Part shown: piece by piece, positions 26,765-36,271 of the stretch | Numbering within the stretch: the first letter of the stretch is position 1 | Layout of the letters: each line of letters opens with the position of its first letter | Source: Rubidibacter lacunae KORDI 51-2 | GTDB taxonomy: Bacteria > Cyanobacteriota > Cyanobacteriia > Cyanobacteriales > Rubidibacteraceae | Reading direction: 5' to 3' | NCBI RefSeq assembly: GCF_000473895.1 | Contig: NZ_ASSJ01000051.1 | Coordinates: forward strand, 1 to 51,829 | Length of the DNA: 51,829 bases | Translations under genes and position numbers: made by a program | Notes under the pieces: generated by a model | Told to the model about the DNA's origin: nothing | Database searches by the model: none | What the model saw: the letters and a program-made list of their open reading frames with translations, nothing else

Positions 26765-27425
26765 GAAGATTCTGAGGATAGGGTTGGCCGTGCTTTCGGC
26801 GATCGCAGTAGTGAGTCTATCAGTGGTGTTTGCTAGGGGGGACGAGCGGTTTGCAGCAGTGGCAGAAGGACGCGGCGATCGCGAGGAGGTCGCCCCTGGG
26901 TACGACCTCTACCATAACGTCCGTCCAGAGCTGGAGGGGAACCCGGTGCCGCGTCGGTTGCCGAGCTTCGTGCCTCCCGGCGGCAGGCAGATAGTCGAGG
27001 AAAATATCATTGCGACTCTGGTGGCAGGTACGGAGCCGGATGCAGTCCATTACGAAATTGAGTTTGTTTTCGCGCCTGGATGCGGTGGGGCGACTGCGTG
27101 CCATTGGGGGAGGGTCTCGGGCTATGTCCGCGATCGCGCCGGGGATATCGTGCCCGACCCAGAGAGGTCAGCCGTTTACATTAATGAAGGCGAGTTTGCT
27201 AAGCGGGCGCCTAATCCACCAGGAGATGTCGAGTTGCCGAATGGCATCACCGGCTATTTCTTACCGTGGGTGCTGGCAGCATACGCGTCGGACGCGGCGG
27301 TGATTTGGGATGAGGGACCCTACCGGTATCGCGTTAGCGTGAAGGGGGGCTCGAAGGAAGAAGTCGTCGAGATGGCGCGCTCTGCCATCCTCAATCCCAC
27401 GGGTCAAACCCCAGGAGGGGATTAA
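26754..27425 (+). CDS. Secreted or membrane-anchored protein, gene B copy 2 (intact)
   Basis: The protein has 223 residues from ATG 26754. One hydrophobic segment (ILRIGLAVLSAIAVVSLSVVFA) forms a signal anchor or uncleaved signal. The exported part has PGYDLYHNVRPELEGNPVPR, CGGATACHWGRVSGYVRD, RSAVYINEGEF and GITGYFLPWVLAAYASDAAV. Two cysteines (in CGGATACHW) could form a disulfide. No known domain is recognised. It is the only intact gene B in the window and presumably works with gene A, given the conserved 11-bp overlap. Confidence 0.65.
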   Translation: MSNKKILRIGLAVLSAIAVVSLSVVFARGDERFAAVAEGRGDREEVAPGYDLYHNVRPELEGNPVPRRLPSFVPPGGRQIVEENIIATLVAGTEPDAVHYEIEFVFAPGCGGATACHWGRVSGYVRDRAGDIVPDPERSAVYINEGEFAKRAPNPPGDVELPNGITGYFLPWVLAAYASDAAVIWDEGPYRYRVSVKGGSKEEVVEMARSAILNPTGQTPGGD

Positions 27426-27612
27426 TGAGAGGAGGAATGAGCACACGCGATCGTAATTTTGAAGTGCGGCTTTGCCAAACCGACCGACCGGCGATCGCGA
27501 AGCATTCTACCTGACTGTCTTAGGGCAAACGCATGCAGATTGCTGTACCACCTAGTTAAGGTTTCAGCGATCTGGATTGCATAAACTTGGCTCTCGGGTT
27601 TCAATAAGTCTG

Positions 27613-27643
27613 GCTCGGTTTTCTCAATAAGCGAAAACCGAGC
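27613..27643. terminator. 11-bp perfect hairpin downstream of nadK
   Basis: GCTCGGTTTTC at 27613-27623 pairs with GAAAACCGAGC at 27633-27643 around a 9-nt loop. It lies 37 bp past the nadK stop and 190 bp past gene B copy 2, between convergent genes. No T run follows on either strand, so a bidirectional terminator is plausible but unproven. Confidence 0.5.
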
Positions 27644-27680
27644 TGAGATTTCGATTTGGCGTTTGCCCCAGTCGTATGAT

Positions 27681-28646
27681 TTATCGAGTCTCTTCCCAAG
27701 CGCTATCGGTACTGTCGGCAAGACCACCGTTGCCGTTCTCGGTTTCAAAATGAACGCGCGTGCCCGCCCACTGCAGTTTCTCTCGTAGCGTGCCATAGAA
27801 CGAGTAATCCTCGCGCAGAACGATCAGCTGTGCTTGGCACCGCGACATCCGTACGGCCACTCGCTGCCCCGGCCAAATCGTCGTACCCAACACACCATCG
27901 GTCCATAGCTTTGTGTTGACCTCACGATCCCCGACCGGCCAAATATTTACCACCGACCCCGGCGGCAAGACGATCGGACGACTTGACAGACTCAACGGGC
28001 AAATCGGCGTTACGACAATTGCCTCCATGCCAGGGTGCAAAATGGGCCCGTTTGCCGAGGCGGTATAGCATGTGGAGCCCGTTGGTGTAGCAACGAGCAA
28101 CCCATCGCCCTGAAACTGATCGACCATTTGCCCGTCGATTTCCATCTCCAGTACCGATGTTGGCATGCGATCGATGCTGGCGGGTTTGACACACATCTCG
28201 TTCAGGCACAAAAACGTGTCGCTCACTTGCTCGGGATAGCGACGGCTGCCTTCTTGCAAGCAGGCCTCTAGCATCATTCGCCGCTGCACCGCATAGCGAT
28301 CGCCGATCAAGCGATCCAGCACCACCTCCACATCCTTAAACAGTTCGAACGGCTCGGTCAAAAAGCCCAAATGACCGCCGACATTCACGGCTAGAATCGG
28401 CACGTTCTCGCAGGCAAGTTGCCGGGCGGCTGCCAGTACCGTTCCGTCACCGCCAAGGACGATCGCCAAGTCAATCGATGCGTGCGCGGACGCAAGAAAA
28501 ACCGGGTAGGGATTGTCGCTAACCCCACTCGGACCCACCATCACCCGACAGCCCCGCTCCTCGAGTGCTTTGGTGTAGGTCTCCGCCCAAGCTTTGCTCG
28601 CGGGGTGACCGGATTTGTGAGCAATGATGATTTGTTTGAGCTGCAC
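27681..28646 (-). CDS. nadK: NAD kinase
   Basis: The protein has 321 residues. The signature GGDGT is at 65-69, followed by NVGGHLGFLTEPF; the second conserved motif is GDGLLVATPTGSTCYTASANGP. It phosphorylates NAD to NADP with ATP. Cyanobacteria carry two NAD kinases; the N-terminus (MQLKQIIIAHKSG, VMVGPSGVSDNPYPVFLASA) fits the slr0400-like group. The gene is convergent with the duplicated secreted pair. The start is the only good ATG, with no strong ribosome binding site seen. Confidence 0.95.
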   Translation of the reverse strand: MQLKQIIIAHKSGHPASKAWAETYTKALEERGCRVMVGPSGVSDNPYPVFLASAHASIDLAIVLGGDGTVLAAARQLACENVPILAVNVGGHLGFLTEPFELFKDVEVVLDRLIGDRYAVQRRMMLEACLQEGSRRYPEQVSDTFLCLNEMCVKPASIDRMPTSVLEMEIDGQMVDQFQGDGLLVATPTGSTCYTASANGPILHPGMEAIVVTPICPLSLSSRPIVLPPGSVVNIWPVGDREVNTKLWTDGVLGTTIWPGQRVAVRMSRCQAQLIVLREDYSFYGTLREKLQWAGTRVHFETENGNGGLADSTDSAWEETR

Positions 28647-29737
28647 GAGAGAGGGGGGCGTCCTGCCGGCTTTAGAAAGGAGGCAAGCCTACACGAGTGT
28701 ATGACAACTCTCCTTCGCAAATTATAGACATCTGCTCTAAACGGTTAAGCTGCTGCACCATAGTAATGCGATCGACAAGTAACAGAAAATCATTAACCCC
28801 CTAAAAAACTGGATAGACTACAATCAATTACAACCTGACCTATAAAAAATATTGCGTCAAACAAGTACTAGACTTCGATCTGCCTCAGGTAGCTCGAACC
28901 GGTCGAGATCGACATGTAAGTCGATCTAATATTGACTGCGATATGCAAGCCAATGTGGATTTTCGATCCACTTCGATCGTTCCAATAATTATTCTTGCAG
29001 TATCGGTTTTGTACAATTGTTTTGAGATATAGGTTTCAGCGATCGCTGCTGCCAAATATAGCATTTGGAGCTGCGTTTTCTACTCTATTGAGTACCACTC
29101 AAGACGACTGCGATGACTAAAGTAAGAATGGCTGCGCCTTGGGTTCAAGCACCGCTCACTTATTGAGAAAGCAGTGGACGATCGCTATAGTAAATTGACA
29201 TTGCTGCATCCCTCCTCGCTATTGCCCATGAAAACCTAAACTTTCGATAATCCACCCATCGTTCGGATCGCTCGCGTGCGAATGAAGTAGACCTGCACAG
29301 CGCCGTTGTATCTCGCCATTACGTCGATTTGCGCCGCTAGGGTTTGTAATGGCGGTTAGTCAACTTAGTTTTAGTGAACCTTCGTTGACAACGAGCTCGT
29401 TGCTGAGGAGTTCGGCTTCAATGGTGCGAAAGTCCGTCCTGCGAGATCCTGCCCGCGCCAGAATTGCGAACGCGGTCTTTCGACGCACTCTCCCGCCGCA
29501 CTGGCACTGAAGTGTCAGGCAACCGACATCGATTCGGCAGAAGAATCAGAGCGAGCCAGAGGTCCGGTTAGCGAATGCAAGCTGCAGTCAGACGAACGGT
29601 TCTTGAGAACGGTTCTTGCTCGACGCAGCGGATCGGCAAAGGTAGTGGGGGACGCCGGTCGAGCAGTAGCGCGCAATCGCGTTAGCCGAACGATAAGCTG
29701 AAAGCAACTTTTTAATCGATGAGAGTGCTGCACAGCG
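28647..29737. other. Long intergenic region, about 1.1 kb
   Basis: No open frame here looks like a protein. The stretch is AT-richer than its surroundings between about 28740 and 29060. A 10-bp direct repeat, ACGGTTCTTG, occurs twice near 29593-29614. I found no B12 riboswitch core before cbiC, no tRNA and no recognisable ncRNA. It may hold promoters of the divergent genes nadK and cbiC. Confidence 0.5.
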
Positions 29738-30376
29738 GTGAATTTATCCCAATCGCCCAAACTGTCCGTGCATCCCATCATGGCCGAAAGCTTTGCCATC
29801 ATCGATCGCGAACTCGGCCCCCATTCCTTCGCCCCAGACGCCTACGCGATCGTGCGTCGCGTCATCCACGCGACCGCCGACTTCGAATTCTCCGAGCTAC
29901 TGCACTTCAGTCCAGGCGCGATCGCGAGCAGCATTGCAGCGTTGCGGGCAGGTGTGCCGATCGTTGTCGACGTAGAGATGTTGGAACGAGCCGTTGCGAG
30001 TACTGTCGCGCGCACCTTCGGCAATCCATTACTGAGTGCGATCTCCCGCGCCGATGCCGCAGAACCCGGAAAAACCCGCACGGAAACCGGGCTATTGCGG
30101 TGCTTTGCCGAATATCCGCACGGGCTGTACGCGATCGGTAACGCACCTTCGGCTCTGAAAGCATTGTGCACCGCAACGATAACGTCATCCGAGCGCCCGG
30201 CCGCAATTGTCGGCGCACCGGTCGGGTTCGTTGGAGTTGTTGCTGCCAAGCAGTTACTGGCACAAACACCCGTGCCGCAAATCCGCATCGACGGTCGTAA
30301 GGGGGGAACGCCTGCTGCTGCTGCAATCCTTAATGCCCTGCTCGTCCTCGCATATGAAAGTGTGCGATCGGGATAA
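29738..30376 (+). CDS. cobH: Precorrin-8X methylmutase
   Basis: The protein has 212 residues from GTG 29738; an ATG at 29780 falls inside the conserved HPIMAESFAII start and is less likely. Family motifs are VIHATADFEFSELLHF with the catalytic His, IVVDVEMLERAV, YAIGNAPSALKAL, APVGFVGVVAAK and DGRKGGTPAAAAILNALL. The enzyme moves a methyl from C-11 to C-12 to give hydrogenobyrinate or its cobalt form, in cobalamin synthesis. It is also called CbiC. No other corrin gene is nearby, as is usual for the scattered pathway in cyanobacteria. Confidence 0.93.
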   Translation: MNLSQSPKLSVHPIMAESFAIIDRELGPHSFAPDAYAIVRRVIHATADFEFSELLHFSPGAIASSIAALRAGVPIVVDVEMLERAVASTVARTFGNPLLSAISRADAAEPGKTRTETGLLRCFAEYPHGLYAIGNAPSALKALCTATITSSERPAAIVGAPVGFVGVVAAKQLLAQTPVPQIRIDGRKGGTPAAAAILNALLVLAYESVRSG

Positions 30377-30985
30377 AAGCACCACCCAGTCGGCAATCGC
30401 TTCAATTGATGTTCGCTAGCTTGACAGTAGTAGTGGCAAAACTGCTTGGCAGACCCTAAGGGTTCCGGCAAAAATTAGCGTCTGCCCCAATCTCTCAGAT
30501 CGCAATCGTCAGATAAATTCTATTTCGTCAACTGACCTAATTCCAGATGCCTTTCCTCCCTTGGGAGCTACCCTCTATGGAGGAGAATCAATCACCCAGC
30601 TCAAAAACGTCCTAAAGTGCATACAGCTGGCAAAAATAGAAAGTGGAGAAGAGGCTACAATTGCTACGGCTCTTCGGCACAATTTGGGATATTCAAACCA
30701 CAACTTAGGCGATGACAACCTCGATCGCGGTCTCGATGACCTTCACAAACAGCAAGGTTGGGTTTAGCTACACACGCGATTCCCTGTTGACTTTAGCGAA
30801 TCCGTTCGCCTGCACGTCGTTGTAAAAACGCTACTTGTGTGCCTTGGATGCCGACTAACTGGGCGAACTGTCCCACACATCTGTCTGAGTATGGCCCATT
30901 CAGGGTGGAGTTTATTTCCTGAAGCTACTAGTAGACTCTTTACTTGCATGCACTGCTCCTAACAGGAATGTCGTAACAGGGAGCC
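30377..30985. other. Gene-poor spacer with one doubtful short frame
   Basis: The only frame with some protein character is 30561-30767 plus (68 residues, GATLYGGESITQLKNVLKCI to DLHKQQGWV). It is open further upstream, has no ribosome binding site and no family I know, and may be a gene fragment. Nothing else is visible here. Confidence 0.4.
30561..30767 (+). CDS. Doubtful short ORF, possible gene fragment
   Basis: It is a 68-residue frame with TTG at 30561. The composition (GESITQLKNVLKCIQLAKIE, NLGYSNHNLGDDNLDRGL) is protein-like and lacks the Arg/Pro bias of shadow frames. No start signal or homologue is recognised. It may be the remnant of a longer gene whose 5' part is lost. Confidence 0.22.
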   Translation: MGATLYGGESITQLKNVLKCIQLAKIESGEEATIATALRHNLGYSNHNLGDDNLDRGLDDLHKQQGWV

Positions 30986-31750
30986 TTAGCTATTCAGGAG
31001 CTGGACGATACGATCGTGGATATTAGCGCAAGCAGCCACGCAGGAATTCGAGCGCACCGGATCGGCTCCCGACCAGTCTGTAACGATACCACCGGCACCT
31101 CGAAGGATTGGAATCAGTGGTAGAACGTCCCATGGATTCATAATCGGATCGAGCATGATATCTACTCCACCTTTTACGAGAAAGATATAGCCATAGCAGT
31201 CCCCCCACGTTCGAAATAGACCGGTCGCTTGTAATAATTTCTCAAATCCTTGCCGCTCGTGGTGTTTGTAAATGTTTTTGAGGTCAGTCACAGAAAGCAT
31301 GGCTTGTTCAAGAGAGCGAGCCGGTCTCATCAGTGCAACGCGATCGTTAACCGTGGTTTGCTCGCCGTCACCGATACAAAACTGCTTCAGGATGGGGTTA
31401 TGAATGGCACCTAAAATGGGCGTGCCGCGGTGAAGTAGACCGATGGCAGTTCCAAACAGCGGGCAGCCACGAGAAAACGAAACCGTGCCGTCAATCGGAT
31501 CGAGCGTCCAAACGTACTCGGCAGAGCTATTTTCGGAGCCGTATTCTTCACCGATAATGCCGTGATGAGGGTATGTCTTACCAATTAACTCTCTCATCAC
31601 AGCCTCCCCTTCCCGGTCGGCTTTTGTGACTGGAGACCGATCGGCCTTCAGTTCCACCGTCAAATCGTGTCGTGCGAAGTACGGTGCGATCGCGTCACCG
31701 CTGCGCTCTGCTAAGACACGTATGAACGCTCGATACTCTTCAGTCTTCAT
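30986..31750 (-). CDS. hisN: Inositol-monophosphatase-family enzyme, probably histidinol-phosphatase
   Basis: The protein has 254 residues. Metal-binding motifs are the Glu-Glu pair of GIIGEEYG, then LDPIDGTVSF (Asp-Pro-Ile-Asp-Gly) and the C-terminal NPWDVLPLIPILRGAGG. The WGDCYGYIFLVKGGVDIMLD stretch is typical of the HisN branch, which removes phosphate from histidinol phosphate in histidine synthesis. Inositol-1-phosphate or a sugar phosphate as substrate is possible. ATG 31750 is the likely start. The gene lies alone. Confidence 0.85.
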   Translation of the reverse strand: MKTEEYRAFIRVLAERSGDAIAPYFARHDLTVELKADRSPVTKADREGEAVMRELIGKTYPHHGIIGEEYGSENSSAEYVWTLDPIDGTVSFSRGCPLFGTAIGLLHRGTPILGAIHNPILKQFCIGDGEQTTVNDRVALMRPARSLEQAMLSVTDLKNIYKHHERQGFEKLLQATGLFRTWGDCYGYIFLVKGGVDIMLDPIMNPWDVLPLIPILRGAGGIVTDWSGADPVRSNSCVAACANIHDRIVQLLNS

Positions 31751-31862
31751 CTTTAAACGCGATTTATATGGCGCTGCTAATGGTTATGAATGACCTTATC
31801 AATCGGCTGGCACCAGATGAGTAACGAACGCGATCCGATCGGAGACAGCCAGTAGCGATCGC

Positions 31863-32561
31863 TTAGTTCAGTTCCGCTCGCGACTGTTGGTAGTGTTGCC
31901 AATACTGTTGCAGACAGGCAACTGCCTCATCGATACTCACCTGCGGGAAGTCCCGATAAGAGGCACTGACGCTTCCGAATGGAACCGGCGTCGATACAGC
32001 TAGTACTCGCTCGCTCCATTGGGGCGGATGAGATACGAATCCGAGCGGTGCGACAGGAACGGCGATCCACAACTGCAGGGGTCGGCGAGCGTGTAATGAT
32101 CGCGCAGCAGCTGCGGCAGTCGTTCCAGTCGCTGCGCCGTCGTCCACAATAATTGCCAGCCGTCCGAACGGATCGACCGGTGGAAAGTGAGCGTCGAGCT
32201 GGGTTTGGCGGGCGATCGCGCAATTGCGAGCGTTGCGGGCGGCTTGGAGCAGTGCTGCCGAATGAGTTTGCAATTCCCGTTGGGGTAGCGTCCACAACAC
32301 GTCATCCGCCGACGTGACGGCTCCGAGCGCAAGTTCGGGATTGGTCGGCAGCACCACTTTCTTGGCTGCAACCACACCGAGCGGACAGTCCAGCTGGCGA
32401 GCGACGATCGCTGCCACCGGAATCCCACCGCGAGGGAGCCCATATACGACCGCCGGAATATCGTCACCGGACGCTCGCACTTCATCGAACGCTGCCGCCA
32501 CAATGCGGGCAAGGGCCAATCCAGCGTCGCGGCGATCGCGAAAGAGAGTTGTTATCGCCAT
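31863..32561 (-). CDS. Phosphoribosyltransferase-family protein
   Basis: The protein has 232 residues from ATG 32561, with GGGGAGG upstream. The N-terminus has TTLFRDRRDAGLALARI and VVYGLPRGGIPVAAIVARQL. The PRPP loop is IIVDDGAATGTTAAAAARSL. This is the type of stand-alone phosphoribosyltransferase often annotated ComF-like or erythromycin-esterase-linked; here it is alone. It probably uses PRPP with an unknown base or acts on an inverse substrate. It is divergent from the uracil-DNA glycosylase, with an 83-bp shared promoter region. Confidence 0.85.
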   Translation of the reverse strand: MAITTLFRDRRDAGLALARIVAAAFDEVRASGDDIPAVVYGLPRGGIPVAAIVARQLDCPLGVVAAKKVVLPTNPELALGAVTSADDVLWTLPQRELQTHSAALLQAARNARNCAIARQTQLDAHFPPVDPFGRLAIIVDDGAATGTTAAAAARSLHARRPLQLWIAVPVAPLGFVSHPPQWSERVLAVSTPVPFGSVSASYRDFPQVSIDEAVACLQQYWQHYQQSRAELN

Positions 32562-32644
32562 CAATTCCAACCTCCCCGCACAATTGGCTTACAATGCTAT
32601 GAGCGTTCGCGCCTTTGCCCGTTTGCCCCGATCGCGATCTCGAT

Positions 32645-33367
32645 ATGAGCGCAGACCAATTCAGCTTATTCTCTACACCGTCTGAAAATTCAACGCCGTC
32701 TGACGCAAGTTCCGAGTTCGACCGCATACCTTCCGACGCTAGCGTCCAAATTCCGCCCGGAACCTATGTCGATCTAGATCGACTCAAACATCACTGCGAA
32801 ACTTGTCATCGCTGCGAACTCAGTGGCGGCCGCACTCAAGTCGTCTTATCGCGGGGTAACCCGAAGGCACCGATCGCCATCATTGGTGAAGCGCCCGGGC
32901 AAAGCGAGGACGAGCAAGGCCTCCCCTTCGTCGGCAAATCAGGTCAGCTTCTCGATAAAATCCTAGCGTCCGTTCGCCTCGATCCCGCGCGCGATACGTA
33001 CATCTGTAACATCATCAAATGCCGCCCGCCGGGCAACCGCACGCCAGTCGCACCGGAAATTGAGGCGTGCAAGCCCTATTTATTGGAACAATTGCGCCTG
33101 GTCGATCCTCAGATCGTCTTGTTCACAGGTGCAACCGCTTTAAAGGGCGTCACCGGCGAAAAACGCGGCATCACGAAAATTCGCGGTCAGTGGCTCAACT
33201 GGGAGGACAGGCTGGCGATGGCAATCTTTCACCCAGCATATTTGCTCCGCAATCCATCGAAGGAAAAGGGCAGTCCCAAGTGGCTCATGTGGCAAGACAT
33301 TCAAAAAGTTCGGGCCAAGCTTGACGAATTGTCATCAGTGACTGACAACTTTGACTCTGAAGGCTGA
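32645..33367 (+). CDS. Type 4 (Fe-S) uracil-DNA glycosylase
   Basis: The protein has 240 residues from ATG 32645. A Ser/Pro-rich N-terminal tail of about 45 residues precedes the enzyme. Cluster ligands start with CETCHRCEL; then come AIIGEAPGQSEDEQGLPFVG (active-site motif A), GQLLDKIL, CNIIKCRPPGNRTP with further cysteines, and HPAYLLRNPS (motif B). It removes uracil from DNA as the first step of base excision repair. It is convergent with pyrB, ending 16 bp from its stop. Confidence 0.93.
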   Translation: MSADQFSLFSTPSENSTPSDASSEFDRIPSDASVQIPPGTYVDLDRLKHHCETCHRCELSGGRTQVVLSRGNPKAPIAIIGEAPGQSEDEQGLPFVGKSGQLLDKILASVRLDPARDTYICNIIKCRPPGNRTPVAPEIEACKPYLLEQLRLVDPQIVLFTGATALKGVTGEKRGITKIRGQWLNWEDRLAMAIFHPAYLLRNPSKEKGSPKWLMWQDIQKVRAKLDELSSVTDNFDSEG

Positions 33368-33382
33368 GTTCGAAACCGAGCG

Positions 33383-34381
33383 CTATATTGGCTCGGTCAG
33401 CTTGCCCGTCCCGACCAGGAATAATAAGGCCATGCGGACGGCCACCCCGCTGGTAACTTGGTCCAGGATCAAACTCGACTCAAGGTCGTCAACGGCCTCC
33501 GAACTTAGCTCTACTCCGCGATTGACCGGCCCCGGATGCAGTACCTTCACCTGAGGAGATGCCAGCCTCAGGCGATCGCGTCCCAAACCATAATCCCGAC
33601 GATATTCGCGCAGACTAGGTAAGAGATTGGCGCTCATGCGCTCCCGTTGCAGGCGCAGCGCCATTACGTAATCGGCACCATCAATGGCTGGTTCGACTGC
33701 CCTGTGGAGGAACACTTGCTGGGATCGAGACGCGTCGAGAAGGTCTAGGAACTCCCGCGGTAACAGCGTTGGCGGTCCAGCCAAATGTACTTCAGCCCCC
33801 ATTGCCGTCAGGCTATAAATATTTGACCGCGCCACCCGCGAGTGCACTATATCGCCGACGATTGCCACCTTTCTACCCCGGAGGAACTCGCGCGGCGCTT
33901 CCGAAGCACGCAGGGTATAAAGCGAGAACAAATCCAGCAGAGCCTGAGAAGGATGCTCGTGCTGGCCGTCGCCGGCATTGATCGCGCTCACACCGGCGTT
34001 CAAGCGGTCGAGCTCGCGGGCGATCGCAGCCGGAACCCCCGCTCGATTATGGCGCACGACAACAATCGTCGCTCCCATTGCCACGTAAGTCTTAGCCGTA
34101 TCGAGAATTGTCTCGCCCTTAGCCAGAGATGAGGAGCTGGTTGCGAAATTAAGCGTATCTGCCGACAGCCGTTTGGCTGCTAGCTCGAAGCTGCTGCGCG
34201 TGCGAGTCGACGGCTCGAAAAATAAGTTCGCCACCACCGCTCCCTGGAGAGCTGGAACCTTCTTCGTGCGGGTGGTTAAGACTTTCCGGAACCCCTCGGC
34301 CGTCTGCAACACCGAGTCATACTCCGCTGGCGTAAAGTCCGCCAGGGAAAGTATGTGCTGCCGCGTCCATCCCGTGGTCAT
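33383..34381 (-). CDS. pyrB: Aspartate carbamoyltransferase catalytic subunit
   Basis: The protein has 332 residues. [18 protein letters not shown] is the carbamoyl-phosphate site. Other ATCase motifs are [47 protein letters not shown] and, near the end, [14 protein letters not shown]. It joins carbamoyl phosphate to aspartate, the committed step of pyrimidine synthesis. No pyrI or pyrC is next to it, as usual in cyanobacteria. ATG 34381 fits family starts. Confidence 0.96.
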   Translation of the reverse strand: MTTGWTRQHILSLADFTPAEYDSVLQTAEGFRKVLTTRTKKVPALQGAVVANLFFEPSTRTRSSFELAAKRLSADTLNFATSSSSLAKGETILDTAKTYVAMGATIVVVRHNRAGVPAAIARELDRLNAGVSAINAGDGQHEHPSQALLDLFSLYTLRASEAPREFLRGRKVAIVGDIVHSRVARSNIYSLTAMGAEVHLAGPPTLLPREFLDLLDASRSQQVFLHRAVEPAIDGADYVMALRLQRERMSANLLPSLREYRRDYGLGRDRLRLASPQVKVLHPGPVNRGVELSSEAVDDLESSLILDQVTSGVAVRMALLFLVGTGKLTEPI

Positions 34382-34779
34382 TGTCGAGTTCGCAAAACTG
34401 TGCGCTACTACCCTACACTTGCTCGGAACTTCATGCTAGCGACCCATAAGTAACCGAACTTAGTCAGCGCACGATGTCTCGAAATGTCAAGTTTCATTGC
34501 GGGAAAGTCGCGCCTCAGGAGAGCAGCCGCCATTTGCGCAAGTGCCTTCTCAGACTGAATCTCGAGCCAGTGGAACGCAAAACAACACGTAACTACTTGC
34601 AACGTCTCGTTAAAACTTCTTTCACGAGTTAGAACGAATGTTGGGCGCGGCGCTTAAATGAGCAATAGGTCGATTGCAATGTACCTGCACGAATGCAGTC
34701 CAGCTCCGCACTCGGATTCGAAGCGACTGATAGAGAAGCGACCGAACGATGATAAGCCGCATTGGCACGGCCAATCGAC
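34382..34779. other. Spacer between pyrB and a conserved gene, about 400 bp
   Basis: Short frames on the minus strand (34408-34602, 34629-34817) show no family resemblance. The pyrB promoter should lie at the left end. I see no clear regulatory structure. Confidence 0.45.
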
Positions 34780-35103
34780 ATGACTTTGCTTGCTTTGCTT
34801 CGGCAAACCTTTACCAAAACCCTACCGAATCAGCACTACTCGCAGATCGCGCACTTGATTCGCGACTTCTACCGCGAAGATCCAGCCGATCTTCAGAAGC
34901 TTAAGCCGCTGGCAAGTTGCCGTCTCGTTCGCCGGTGGGGCAAGCTCCGCATTCATTGCCCCGACCTTGCTACGGCATCAGCAGTCATTGATGCCCGCGG
35001 GATCTTGGAAGTACCGATTGCTCAATTACGCCTCGCTAAAACGATCGGGGTGCTGACCGACGAAGGACCCGTCGAGATATTCAAGGTATCCTCTCACCCG
35101 TAG
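34780..35103 (+). CDS. Conserved cyanobacterial small protein
   Basis: The protein has 107 residues from ATG 34780; an in-frame TTG at 34762 is less likely. The sequence (MTLLALLRQTFTKTL, YSQIAHLIRDFYREDPADL, RLVRRWGKLRIHCPDLATA, VIDARGILEVPIAQLRLA) has mixed helices and strands and no signal peptide. The function is unknown. It is convergent with the DoxX gene, with the latter's terminator between. Confidence 0.62.
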   Translation: MTLLALLRQTFTKTLPNQHYSQIAHLIRDFYREDPADLQKLKPLASCRLVRRWGKLRIHCPDLATASAVIDARGILEVPIAQLRLAKTIGVLTDEGPVEIFKVSSHP

Positions 35104-35145
35104 GGACTGTAAACCGACCGAACTATTCAACTACAGCTCCAAACT

Positions 35146-35182
35146 AAAAAATAGCGACTGCACCACTTGGGCAATCGCTATT
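35146..35182 (-). terminator. Intrinsic terminator of the DoxX-family gene
   Basis: On the minus strand, AATAGCGA pairs with TCGCTATT, with extra inner pairs (TTGC/GCAG with one wobble) around a 9-nt loop, followed by a run of T. It lies 84 bp past the gene's stop. This is the clearest rho-independent terminator in the window. Confidence 0.8.
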
Positions 35183-35265
35183 AAGAGGAGCAAACCCGTT
35201 TTAGTTCGAATCGAGTTCGCTAAAGTTTCCTCCCTAAGGTCGAACCACTAGCTGCACCAGCAGTC

Positions 35266-35805
35266 CTACTTAGACCCTAAGTTTGCTGGAACGGACTGGT
35301 AAGTGCTTTCCAGAGCGGCACGCTTGGACTCGTCCTGACGACCAGAAAGCGATATCAACCAGCCGCCAATCAAAGCGTCTAGGGAGAAGATGCCTGCACC
35401 GTTAATCGCAAAAAACAAGAAGCAAGCTGCGTAAACTGCCGACAGTTCCAAATATGGAATGCTGAAACCGGCAACCTTGACGTGGTGGTACATTGCCACG
35501 CACATCGTAGAAAAGAGACCGAATGCTGCCGGACGGGTCAGCAAACCGACAGCCACCAGAGGAGCTGCCAGTAACTCGGTGAAGGCAGCCACGTAACTGA
35601 AGACGATCGGGAACGGTAAACCGATCGCTTCCACATAAGCCGCGGCGAAGTTCTCGATGTCGGACAGCTTGTCGAGACCGTTGTGAATCATCATCAGTCC
35701 GACTGTCAATCGCAGCACAGTCCAGCCAATCTGAGAGATGTAGCTTGCACTGAGGGTCGGGCGCAACACAAGGGTCAGCAGATCGATCGCGCTCTTCATG
35801 TTCAT
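35266..35805 (-). CDS. DoxX-family membrane protein
   Basis: From ATG 35805 (MNMKSAIDLLTLVL) the protein has 179 residues; a TTG at 35841 would add 12. Four membrane helices are seen: IGWTVLRLTVGLMMIHNGLD, FPIVFSYVAAFTELLAAPLVAVGLLT, AFGLFSTMCVAMYHHV and LSAVYAACFLFFAINGAG. RLTVGLMMIHNGLDKL and the LTRPAA turn fit DoxX. Related proteins take part in quinone-linked or redox-stress functions; the role here is unknown. A hairpin GCAGACcgtGCGTCTGC lies in the 5' region at about 35881. Confidence 0.85.
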   Translation of the reverse strand: MNMKSAIDLLTLVLRPTLSASYISQIGWTVLRLTVGLMMIHNGLDKLSDIENFAAAYVEAIGLPFPIVFSYVAAFTELLAAPLVAVGLLTRPAAFGLFSTMCVAMYHHVKVAGFSIPYLELSAVYAACFLFFAINGAGIFSLDALIGGWLISLSGRQDESKRAALESTYQSVPANLGSK

Positions 35806-35841
35806 GGTGGAGGGATTGAAAAGATTCTGAGGTGATGTCAA

Positions 35842-36271
35842 TTGTCAGATCGCTTCACGGAATTCAAAATTCAGCCGATTCGCAGACCGTGCGTCTGCGG
35901 ACAGCAGCCAGAGAACCCGAGCCCACTAACCCTGCTAATGCACGAAAACGTATTCCCGTGCCTCGCAGCAAGGATAATGGACACAAGTCTTAATACCGAT
36001 TCACGATAATTAATAATTCTAGGCACATTTTAGTGGTAGGGCAACTCAATCCACTAATTTTTGTTTATGTCACTTGCGGTGATAATTGCGAGAGCGCTTT
36101 ACTGCTCTGGTTTTAGGGTGCCATACCACTAAAGAGAGATCTTTTCGCTGAGGGATGTGCATGCTCTAATAGCTGTTGACAGTGGGTGGGGAGGCACAAA
36201 GGGGTTGGCGCAACAGGCTATGGGTCTTTGCCAGGAGCTTAAAGTATGCACGGAGAGAGGGAGAACAGCCT
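35842..36271. other. Divergent promoter region of the DoxX and moaE genes
   Basis: About 430 bp without a gene. The hairpin GCAGACCGTGCGTCTGC lies near 35881-35897. An AT-rich tract spans about 35990-36070. TTGACAGTGG at 36176 resembles a -35 box, but no matching -10 is clear. Confidence 0.4.

Noticed and set aside
27422-27796. Minus-strand ORF overlapping the 3' end of nadK
   Set aside because: Overlaps the conserved NAD kinase end in another frame and has no homology.
29500-29737. Cobalamin riboswitch before cobH
   Set aside because: No GCCACTG B12 box or core fold recognised.
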